Position numbers and translations under genes: made by a program
DNA from: SB11 sp035906255
GTDB taxonomy: Bacteria; Bacteroidota; Bacteroidia; UBA8524
Direction of reading: 5' to 3'
Length of the DNA stretch: 64,000 nucleotides
Assembly (NCBI GenBank): GCA_035906255.1
Contig: JAMIFM010000037.1
Span: forward strand, 62,001 to 126,000
The notes under the pieces: generated by a model
Databases searched by the model: none
Seen by the model: the letters and a program-made list of their open reading frames with translations, nothing else
Told to the model about the DNA's origin: nothing
In this document: positions 24,735 to 31,773 of the stretch, one piece after another
Position numbering within the stretch: the stretch's first letter is position 1
Layout of the letters: each line of letters starts with the position of its first letter

Positions 24735-24797
24735 AGGGGAAGGCGACTATGTGAACGTCGAGCTAAGGATTAAGCGGGTAGGGGTATTTCTGCGGAT
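24735..24797. repeat. 60-bp repeat shared with 28210
   Basis: A block beginning AGGGGAAGGCGACTAT and running through CGGGTAGGGGTATTTCT is nearly identical to one at 28210-28270. It lies in the 225-base gap between Y RNA units E and F. Function is unknown. Confidence 0.7.
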
Positions 24798-24890
24798 TAA
24801 AATCCCCCGATTTTGCAATTATCTATTTGAGCGGACTTAAGTCCGCTCAAATAGAGTAATCTCAACAAAATTGGGTTTCAACCCGATTAC
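24798..24890. repeat. composite palindromic repeat inside the Y RNA array
   Basis: A perfect 32-base palindrome at 24823-24854 centred on GGACTTAAGTCC, with a short hairpin before it (GGATTAAAATCC) and one after (GGGTTTCAACCC). It is the same three-hairpin design as at 18.9 and 58.8 kb. It separates unit E from unit F and was probably acquired after the array formed. Confidence 0.75.
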
Positions 24891-24902
24891 AAATAACAAT
24901 AT

Positions 24903-25031
24903 TGGATAGTGTCGTAGAATAGGGATACTTCGATTCACACCGGATGATGCAGGTACAAACCCTGCGGGTCTACAAGCCGTAGTTTAATCAAAACGTCCGG
25001 AGAAAGACCATTTTCGCTTTTCACCTATCCA
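24903..25031 (+). ncRNA. Y RNA unit F with permuted tRNA-like module including anticodon-stem base
   Basis: Lower stem TGGATAG (24903-24909)/CTATCCA (25025-25031), 5' loop TGTCGTA, upper stem GAATAGG pairing with CCATTTTC (one mismatch, one bulge), 3' loop GCTTTTCAC. The module has CCGGA (24940-24944)/TCCGG (24996-25000), a stem at the place of an anticodon stem; T arm GCAGG-TACAAAC-CCTGC (24949-24965); a CTAC/GTAG acceptor hairpin; and a D-arm-like GTTT-AATCA-AAAC (24982-24994) without the usual GG. The tRNA-like parts differ from those of B and E, suggesting a separate tRNA origin. Confidence 0.82.
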
Positions 25032-25035
25032 TTAC

Positions 25036-25105
25036 AAACAGTGCCGTTGGCAAGGATTCCTTCGACTTCCAATTGAAAAACGAACCTTGCCGCTTTTGCC
25101 TGTTT
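25036..25105 (+). ncRNA. Y RNA unit G (minimal, no tRNA module)
   Basis: Lower stem AAACAG/CTGTTT (25100-25105), 5' loop TGCCGTT, perfect upper stem GGCAAGG (25049-25055)/CCTTGCC (25085-25091), 3' loop GCTTTTGC. The heptamer reads TCCTTCG. The apical loop, about 29 bases, can close with TTCG/CGAA. It begins only 4 bases after unit F. No clear terminator follows before the convergent gene ending at 25144. Confidence 0.77.
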
Positions 25106-25143
25106 TTAATTATTACCTTTTGCTGAATATTTGGTTGGCACAG

Positions 25144-27348
25144 TTACTTGTAATACCGATTATTAAATACCAATCCGTTTTTTTGCTGTTGTATAAACGG
25201 CCATCGTGCGGGGCGCACCATCAAGTTGTCAATGTATAAAAGCTCGTTGGGCTTCGCTCCGTCCTTCAACAGTTGCACACGGGTTTTACCTTTGGTAGTA
25301 TTGTAATTATATTCTACCAACATCCAGTCATTCATCACTGCCTGCAAATGGTTTAGTACGTGAACGCGCTCTCTTCCTTTGGCTTCATCCACCAGCAACT
25401 TCAATTGCGGCAGTCCTTCAGTATGGGCGTATATCCAAAACGAAACAGAAATACTGTCTCCTAAATCTTCAAATGCGGTATCAATAAGCGTCGTGGTTTC
25501 AGCACCGCTCACTTCCAAAGCTCCCTTGCCCTCAAAAAAAAGTTTCGTAGCATTGCTTTCGTAGTCTCTGAAAATAAAAGGACTTACTTCAAATTCTGTA
25601 TTTCCCACAAAATCTATAATGTGTTTTGCCCTTTGCTGTATCAGCGTTTCCAGTTTTTGTGCCGTTACTTCATATAATCGGAAACTGTCGGTTTGGGCAA
25701 TGGGATGTAATTCGCGGTAAAAAGGCAGGGAAGTGCTATCCCGCAAGAAATGTAATAGCAGGTAAGGCTTGGTAGCTTTTTTGAGCAGGGTAGGGGCATA
25801 GGTAATCTCGTAGCCCATTTCTAATTGCTGCAAAGTTTGGGCAAGTGAGGTTCTACTCATTTTTACTGCCTGCAACGGTATGCCCGTTTGCCACGATAGC
25901 AGCATACTTTGCCCTACAATGGTATCAGACAAAGGGACTTTGCCAATATTCTCCGAGCCTTCATGATAAAAGGGGATAGGAATAATAGCCTCGTATTTGT
26001 CAGGGTTAAGGTGTTGGGGTACCCAAGTGAGTGGTTGGCGGGGATTATCAATAATACTGCGGGAGTGGAGGTTATACAGTGTTCCCTCTATTGCCAAAAC
26101 GCCAACCATTGCCCAAGGTAGCCAACGGTAGCGGGCGTTTTCGCGAATTTTGGTAAACACATATACCAACGCAAAAATATTGAGTCCGTAAAAAACCACC
26201 CAAAGTAGGCGTCCTAAGCTGCGAAACTGCTTTAGCAAGCCCAAATATTTTGATATGGAAGGAATATTGAACAAGAACGGCACAAACGCAGCATATACAA
26301 ACACCATACAGACTGCCAGCAGTAAGACCTTCAAAAACTGTTGATTATAGGAAGGGATAGCCGGAGTTTGCTCGCTTTTCTTTTTTGTTTTAGCATAGAT
26401 GCCGTTTCCTATTGCCCACAGTATAAATAGCAACAAGGGCAATCCTGCATAAGCAATGGTTTCTACCGATACTTTGCGAACGCCTAATGCCTGCTTTAAC
26501 GGTTTAAAATATTCATAATCAAGCGGCAGTAACAAGCCTTCCCAATAGGCGGCGTATTCTACAATGCCGTAGGGTTGTGTGGGACGGTCGGTAACAGTGT
26601 CTGTCAATTTCAACCACAAAAAATACAACCCGAAAGGCAACACAATTTGTATAAACAGATGGGGAATTGCCTTTTTTACGTTGATACCGTTCCCTTTGCG
26701 TAGTAAAAAAACAAACCAAACACACAGCACCAAGGCACCCACAATTACCAAATAATACACGTGTATAAACAACAGCAGCAATAGGGTAAGCCCCATAGCA
26801 AGGCTTAGCTTAAACACAGGCCTCTCAAAAAACCTATATAGCCACCAAATAAATAAAGGCACTACAAAACAATACGCAAGGGCAAAATGCCCATCGAAAC
26901 GGTCGATTTGCGGCGACATCATCCCCAATGCTACCGCTGCTGCAACAGCAAACCATTGGTGGCCGGTAAAAGCAAAAAACAGTTTATAAAGTATGCCAAT
27001 AGCCACCAGCAGCCCAATAAACAGCAACAGGTTATTAATGCCCACAGCCACATTACCCACAGGGGTAATGTTAGTGTTTACAAAACGGGCAGCATTGCTA
27101 ATAAGGGGTTGGTTATCGGTAAATACTACGTGCTCGCCCCAAGGGTGGTTCATACCCCTAAAGTGGTTGTAGCTGCTATCGTGCTGTACGTGCCATGCAA
27201 AGGTGTAATAGTTTTTTATCCCATCCCCCCCGGGGCTAAATAAATAGCTGTTAGGGCTAACAATAAATTTGCCGTAAAACAACAGGATAACTGCACAGCC
27301 TATACCCAGTGCCCACCAAATGCCGTATTTGCCGGGGGTATTATTCAT
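25144..27348 (-). CDS. large multi-pass membrane protein, glycan-related
   Basis: A 734-residue protein: about eleven transmembrane helices over residues 10-430, then a ~300-residue soluble region with a beta-rich C-terminal part (VSFWIYAHTEG, LLVDEAKGRERVHVLN) that resembles a carbohydrate-binding sandwich. The first loop has a D-rich stretch (FSPGGDGIKNYYTFAW) like GT-C or YfhO-type proteins. It overlaps the upstream GT2 gene by 8 bases, so the pair probably works in transfer of lipid-linked sugars. The exact reaction is not known. Confidence 0.6.
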   Translation of the reverse strand: MNNTPGKYGIWWALGIGCAVILLFYGKFIVSPNSYLFSPGGDGIKNYYTFAWHVQHDSSYNHFRGMNHPWGEHVVFTDNQPLISNAARFVNTNITPVGNVAVGINNLLLFIGLLVAIGILYKLFFAFTGHQWFAVAAAVALGMMSPQIDRFDGHFALAYCFVVPLFIWWLYRFFERPVFKLSLAMGLTLLLLLFIHVYYLVIVGALVLCVWFVFLLRKGNGINVKKAIPHLFIQIVLPFGLYFLWLKLTDTVTDRPTQPYGIVEYAAYWEGLLLPLDYEYFKPLKQALGVRKVSVETIAYAGLPLLLFILWAIGNGIYAKTKKKSEQTPAIPSYNQQFLKVLLLAVCMVFVYAAFVPFLFNIPSISKYLGLLKQFRSLGRLLWVVFYGLNIFALVYVFTKIRENARYRWLPWAMVGVLAIEGTLYNLHSRSIIDNPRQPLTWVPQHLNPDKYEAIIPIPFYHEGSENIGKVPLSDTIVGQSMLLSWQTGIPLQAVKMSRTSLAQTLQQLEMGYEITYAPTLLKKATKPYLLLHFLRDSTSLPFYRELHPIAQTDSFRLYEVTAQKLETLIQQRAKHIIDFVGNTEFEVSPFIFRDYESNATKLFFEGKGALEVSGAETTTLIDTAFEDLGDSISVSFWIYAHTEGLPQLKLLVDEAKGRERVHVLNHLQAVMNDWMLVEYNYNTTKGKTRVQLLKDGAKPNELLYIDNLMVRPARWPFIQQQKNGLVFNNRYYK

Positions 27349-28069
27349 AGGGCTGGTGGCGACGCACGATGCGTAATATTTTTATAAAATTCCAGAATTC
27401 GCCCGTAAGTATTTTCAGGTTCATTTTAGAGAACACCACATCACTGCGAAGTACCACAAACACAGGTTCCATTTTCACTGCTTTGGTTTTGCTGGCAATG
27501 GCAATAAACTCCATGTCAAACAAAAACCGCTCAATGGTAGTGCTCATAAACACCTTTTTGCCACGCTGGTTAAATCCTTTTAATCCGCATTGGGTATCGG
27601 TAATGGGTAGCCTGAACACTACTTTAAATACAAACCGCAATACTTTTGATATCCATTTGCGTTTTAGCGGAGTGTTTTCGTAATACTCATTATCACGTGT
27701 ACCGATGGCAATATCACTTCCCTGTTCCAAACTTTGCACAATTTTCACCATACTTTCGTATTCGTACGGAAAATCAATATCGGTGTATAGTATCAACCCG
27801 TCATCTATGCCTTTTACCCCTTCGCGCAAAGCATATCCTTTGCCGTGATTAACAGGATAAGAGATATAAGTTACATTGGGCAGGTGTTGGTGCAGGTATT
27901 GCAATTGTGCCTCGCCAATACCGTTTGCAGAAGCGTCATTCACCACCACGGGATGAATTTGGTAGGCAGGCAGGTATTGTTTTATATCATTAAAATGATT
28001 GCACAACTGCACTTCCCAGCCCTCATGGGGATTATAGCAGGGTACAACGATATGCAGGGCTTGGGTCAT
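27341..28069 (-). CDS. GT2 glycosyltransferase, polyprenyl-phosphate sugar synthase type
   Basis: A 242-residue GT-A enzyme like the dolichyl- or undecaprenyl-phosphate glucosyl/mannosyl transferases. It has HIVVPCYNP at the N-terminus, LYTDIDFPYEYE (DxD-like metal/donor site), GTRDNEYYENTP and ITDTQCGLKGF, typical of the DPM1/ALG5 branch. I chose the ATG at 28069, which starts MTQALHIVV; a longer frame from 28180 adds residues unlike the family. It would charge a lipid carrier used by the downstream membrane protein. Confidence 0.85.
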   Translation of the reverse strand: MTQALHIVVPCYNPHEGWEVQLCNHFNDIKQYLPAYQIHPVVVNDASANGIGEAQLQYLHQHLPNVTYISYPVNHGKGYALREGVKGIDDGLILYTDIDFPYEYESMVKIVQSLEQGSDIAIGTRDNEYYENTPLKRKWISKVLRFVFKVVFRLPITDTQCGLKGFNQRGKKVFMSTTIERFLFDMEFIAIASKTKAVKMEPVFVVLRSDVVFSKMNLKILTGEFWNFIKILRIVRRHQPYE

Positions 28070-28209
28070 GTAGCGTTTGTGGCAAAAATATACAAAAAAG
28101 GAATGTAGTGTTGGAATATCGGTTGGGGCATACAGTGTTTCTGCACCTGTGAATTCCATTTTCAGTAGGATGAAACCCAACGTAAGCGATAAAGCATAGA
28201 ATTACCCTT

Positions 28210-28330
28210 AGGGGAAGGCGACTATATAAACGTAAAGCTAATGGGTTATCGGGTAGGGGTATTTCTACGGGCATAAAGCCCGTCCTTTGTGAGTGGTGCG
28301 TTCCGAATGGTTTTAAACCATTCGGAACGG
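28210..28330. repeat. intergenic repeats between GT2 and bacilliredoxin genes
   Basis: The 358-base gap 28070-28427 holds a copy of the 60-bp block also at 24735 (here from 28210), a short hairpin ACGGGCATAAAGCCCGT (28267-28283), a 31-base palindrome centred on TGGTTTTAAACCA (28299-28329), and a terminator. No gene was seen. Confidence 0.75.
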
Positions 28331-28377
28331 AAACAAGCCTTATAATCTGTAGTGCAGTTTTGGTAACCAAACACCAT

Positions 28378-28407
28378 AAAAAAAGGAGCTTCGTGCCCCT
28401 TTTTTAT
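28378..28407 (-). terminator. terminator of bacilliredoxin gene
   Basis: Read on the minus strand: GGGGC-ACGAA-GCTCC followed by a T run, with A-rich flanks that could also make it work for plus-strand transcripts. It begins about 20 bases after the stop codon. Confidence 0.8.
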
Positions 28408-28427
28408 CAATTTGTTTCAACTAATTC

Positions 28428-28847
28428 TCAGCAAAATTCTTTGTATGCCTCTGTAAGATGGGTAGCAATCATATCAGCACTACGGCCTTCAATATGATGC
28501 CTCTCAATAAAATGAACCAGTTGGCCGTCTTTAAATATTGCCATTGCAGGTGACGATGGCGGATAGGGCATAAAGTACTCGCGTGCTTTAGCTACTGCAT
28601 CGGTTTCCATGCCGGCAAATACAGTGTACAGATTGGCAGGTTTTTTATCACCGCCAAGCGACCTGATGGCACCGGGTCTTGCTGTTCCCGCTGCACAACC
28701 GCAAACTGAGTTTACAAGCACCAATGATGTTCCTTGGCTGTTTTCTATTGCGCCTACTACTTCTTCGGGAGTTAAAAGTTCGGTAAAACCGTTATCGGTT
28801 AGCTCTTTGCGCATGGGCGCTACAAGCATTTCGGGATATGAAGCCAT
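28428..28847 (-). CDS. bacilliredoxin BrxA/BrxB family (YphP-like)
   Basis: A 139-residue thioredoxin-fold protein of the bacilliredoxin family, which removes bacillithiol from S-bacillithiolated proteins. The active site appears as SVCGCAAG with the family CGC motif, and the length is standard. Other features are ELLTPEEV and FMPYPPSSPAMAIFKDG. Bacillithiol use is known in many Bacteroidota. It is a single-gene unit with a terminator. Confidence 0.9.
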   Translation of the reverse strand: MASYPEMLVAPMRKELTDNGFTELLTPEEVVGAIENSQGTSLVLVNSVCGCAAGTARPGAIRSLGGDKKPANLYTVFAGMETDAVAKAREYFMPYPPSSPAMAIFKDGQLVHFIERHHIEGRSADMIATHLTEAYKEFC

Positions 28848-28927
28848 GTTATTTGTTGTTTAAACGTTAAATATTGAACTACAAAGTTACCACATTCACC
28901 TAAAAAGTGTGCCAAAGGTTTAGGAGG

Positions 28928-29986
28928 TTATTTTAATGCCAATTCTACCTGAATCATTTTATGGTCAGAGCCGTAGCTAAGACCCCTCTTATAGTTGTAT
29001 GCCTTAAATGCAGGGGTGTGCAGTATATAATCAATCCTGAATGACGGATACGGGCCTGAGTAAGTAGCACCCAGTCCGCTACCGCATTCTACAAAAGCAT
29101 CGCGAAGGTTTTGGGTCATTTTCCCGTAGGTGTAGCTCAAAGGGGTGTCATTAAAATCGCCGCACAATACAATTTTATAGGGCGAGTTTTCAATTTCCAT
29201 CAATACCGAATCTACTTGCGGCACTCTGTTCACAAATCCGTTACGCAGCCTGCGAACAATGTTTTTTGAACCTTCTAAGGCTTCATGTTTAGTATCTATA
29301 GAATCTAATTTTACCTTATTCAGCAAAAACGACTGAAAGTGCACGTTAAATACCCTTATCGTGTCTTTGCCCATCACAACATCTGCCCACATGGCTCCGT
29401 TGGGACTTCGCTTTTTTCCGAATGTAAACCCTTTGTGGCGTATGATTTTGTGTTTTGAAGCTATGATGAGGCTATTGGTTACTTTATCCCGTTCAACATA
29501 GTTAAATCCTTTCCCTATAGCCAGTTTCAGTTCTTCTAACGAGGTGTTTTTGGAGTTAATACCCACCCAGCGGTTAAACTCCTGCATACACACTATATCC
29601 GGGTTTTCTTCATCCAACGTTGTAAAAAACGCTGTATAAGGGTTTGCCTGTTTCCTCCGCTCGTCAAAATTTTGAATATTGAAGCTCACCACCTTGATGG
29701 TTTTTTTATCGGCAGGTTTAGTAGTGCCTGAAATCTGATAATAACGACCTATGTATGAAAAGCCAAAAACTATTGCCCCTACTGAAATAAACACATGGAG
29801 CTTTGCCTGTACTAACCAGTACAACACAAACACTACATTAGCAATAAGTAAGGGGATATAGGCAAGTCCCAGCAGTGAAAAAGGCCAAAGTGTTTGAGGA
29901 CTGACTACAGGTGACAGGTAACTGCCGAGCAAAAGGGCAGCGGCAATAATATTTAGTACAAAAACAACTTTGTTGAGTATAAACAT
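28928..29986 (-). CDS. endonuclease/exonuclease/phosphatase family membrane protein
   Basis: A 352-residue protein with three N-terminal transmembrane helices (residues ~1-80) and a C-terminal EEP-fold catalytic domain. EEP motifs are visible in order: SFNIQNFD, CMQEFNRW, VFNVHFQS, GDFNDTPLSY and YGSDHKMI, covering the metal, Asn/Asp and His residues. Substrate could be nucleic acid or a phosphorylated lipid or inositol. It overlaps the upstream rhomboid gene by one base and is last in the mutL-rhomboid operon. Confidence 0.87.
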   Translation of the reverse strand: MFILNKVVFVLNIIAAALLLGSYLSPVVSPQTLWPFSLLGLAYIPLLIANVVFVLYWLVQAKLHVFISVGAIVFGFSYIGRYYQISGTTKPADKKTIKVVSFNIQNFDERRKQANPYTAFFTTLDEENPDIVCMQEFNRWVGINSKNTSLEELKLAIGKGFNYVERDKVTNSLIIASKHKIIRHKGFTFGKKRSPNGAMWADVVMGKDTIRVFNVHFQSFLLNKVKLDSIDTKHEALEGSKNIVRRLRNGFVNRVPQVDSVLMEIENSPYKIVLCGDFNDTPLSYTYGKMTQNLRDAFVECGSGLGATYSGPYPSFRIDYILHTPAFKAYNYKRGLSYGSDHKMIQVELALK

Positions 29987-30891
29987 TAATCCTGCTTGCT
30001 GGCCTTATAAAGCAAATCGCGTTCTTTACGGGTGAGGCTTTCATACCCCGATTGACTGATTTTATCTAATATAGCGTCTATTACCTCCTGATTGGGTTCG
30101 TATTCATCATCAAAATCGGTGATGGTTGAAGAGCTATACACCGTGGTTTCTTTTTTTACCACAGTTAAGTTGGGTTTGCGTTTAAACAGTCCGCTTATAA
30201 AATCGCCGATATTCTCTATGCCGCTACCGAAGGTTGAACTGCGACGCAAATGACGGCCATAAAAGTAACCGAATATTATACCGCCCAAATGGGCAATTTG
30301 TCCGCCTACGTTGCCGTGAGGTAAGTTTAGCAACAATAATGTAACTACGCCCAATGCCACCCAGCGAAGCGAAATATAAAAGTTAAAGAATGATACTTCG
30401 TAGTAAGGTAAAAATGTTCCAAGTGCTACTACAATGGCCATAACACCGGGAGACGCGCCTAATAATTGCTGCCCCTGATGGTTGGCAAGCATGGGCAAAG
30501 TATTGTTTGCCACCACAAAAAATACCGCCCCAATAATACCGCCCCATAAGTATGTAGCAAGAGCTTTGGTATTGCCTGCATACTCGCGGAAAATATTGCC
30601 CAGCCAATACAAAAACACCATGTTTACTAACAGGTGAATGAGACCGATATGAAAAAAATTGTGGGTGATGATTGTCCAAGGGCGCAGGACGAACAATGAG
30701 GCATCAGCAGGTACGGCAAAGAAAGCAGTGAACTGAAGGAACATTGCATCGAAGTTTCCTCCCGAAATTGCCCAAAGCACAACTGACGTGAGAGCCGCAA
30801 ACAGAAATACCAACACGTTAATTATTACTAATTTACGTGCCATATTGTTGCCCTCGGCGTAAAAACGCTTAAAATCGTCAATCGCTCTCAT
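29986..30891 (-). CDS. rhomboid-family intramembrane serine protease with C-terminal DUF6576-like tail
   Basis: A 301-residue protein with six transmembrane helices. The catalytic dyad is probably Ser in LLGASPGVMA and His in QIAHLGGIIFG; the serine motif reads GASPG where GxSG is usual. The C-terminal cytosolic tail (residues ~245-301, ending LTRKERDLLYKASKQ) resembles the DUF6576 tail found on Bacteroidota rhomboids. It lies 6 bases after a second rhomboid gene, suggesting paired or divided function. Confidence 0.87.
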   Translation of the reverse strand: MRAIDDFKRFYAEGNNMARKLVIINVLVFLFAALTSVVLWAISGGNFDAMFLQFTAFFAVPADASLFVLRPWTIITHNFFHIGLIHLLVNMVFLYWLGNIFREYAGNTKALATYLWGGIIGAVFFVVANNTLPMLANHQGQQLLGASPGVMAIVVALGTFLPYYEVSFFNFYISLRWVALGVVTLLLLNLPHGNVGGQIAHLGGIIFGYFYGRHLRRSSTFGSGIENIGDFISGLFKRKPNLTVVKKETTVYSSSTITDFDDEYEPNQEVIDAILDKISQSGYESLTRKERDLLYKASKQD

Positions 30892-30897
30892 CCGTTT

Positions 30898-31773
30898 TTA
30901 ATAAAACGAGTTTCTGTTACTTTTATTCCAGTACTTCACTAAAATATATCCAAACAATGCACCGCCAAGATGGGCAAAGTGTGCCACACTATCACCGGGA
31001 TTATTTTGGATACCCAAATATAACTCCATTGCCGCATAAAAGCCCACAAAATACTTGGCTTTTATAGGAAACGGGATAAAGAACATAAACAGTTCTGTAT
31101 TGGGATGGTAAAGCGCAAATGCAATAAGTACGCCAAATACAGCACCTGATGCACCTACTGTAGGAATATTTAATTTCTTAACCAACAGCGAGTTCAGGGA
31201 TTGGGTAAACTCGGCTACATCTGCTTTATTTTCTATAATACCACTCGTAAATATAGACCGCATTTCGCCGATATACGTTGTATCAGGGGTGAAACCGGTT
31301 GCTTTTATTGCTGCTACAAAATTATCGACTGTTGGGTTGGCTGTAAAAAAATCAATGGCTCCCTGTGCCCTGTAAACCTCAATTCCGGTAACGGTTTGGT
31401 GCAGTAATGCCGCGCCTAATGCCGTAAACAGGTAAAAGAAAATAAACCGCTTAGGCCCCCAACTATGCTCTAAGGTGGCACCAAACATCCACAAGGCAAA
31501 CATGTTTGAGAACAGGTGTAAAAATCCTAGCCCAGGATCATAAACACCCGAACGATCAATTCCACCATGCATAAACATGTGGGTAATAATCTGATAAGGT
31601 TTAAATTCAGTTGATGTCCAGTAGTGCAGACCCAGTACATCAATAAGGTTCACCCTGAAACTGGCATCAAACACCATCGTTGCCAAAAAAAACAAACCGT
31701 TTATAATCAGCAGGTTTTTTACGGCTAAAGGGATACTGCCAAAAGGGCTGGGTCTATAATTGTAATAACTCAT
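30898..31773 (-). CDS. rhomboid-family intramembrane serine protease
   Basis: A 291-residue protein with six or more transmembrane helices, a canonical GASGAVFG serine motif and the histidine motif HFAHLGGALFG. A soluble insert of about 60 residues (roughly 125-185) between helices is longer than in the neighbouring rhomboid and could contact substrates. Its start shares one base with the mutL stop, so it is translationally coupled to mutL. Confidence 0.9.
   Translation of the reverse strand: MSYYNYRPSPFGSIPLAVKNLLIINGLFFLATMVFDASFRVNLIDVLGLHYWTSTEFKPYQIITHMFMHGGIDRSGVYDPGLGFLHLFSNMFALWMFGATLEHSWGPKRFIFFYLFTALGAALLHQTVTGIEVYRAQGAIDFFTANPTVDNFVAAIKATGFTPDTTYIGEMRSIFTSGIIENKADVAEFTQSLNSLLVKKLNIPTVGASGAVFGVLIAFALYHPNTELFMFFIPFPIKAKYFVGFYAAMELYLGIQNNPGDSVAHFAHLGGALFGYILVKYWNKSNRNSFY

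Noticed and set aside
23952..25105. CRISPR array
   Set aside because: The shared motifs recur at irregular distances, pair with each other within units, and are separated by structured rather than random spacers. No cas genes are present.
27341..28180. Longer GT2 frame starting at 28180
   Set aside because: The extra 37 residues resemble no GT2 enzyme, and the Rossmann-like start follows MTQALHIVV directly.
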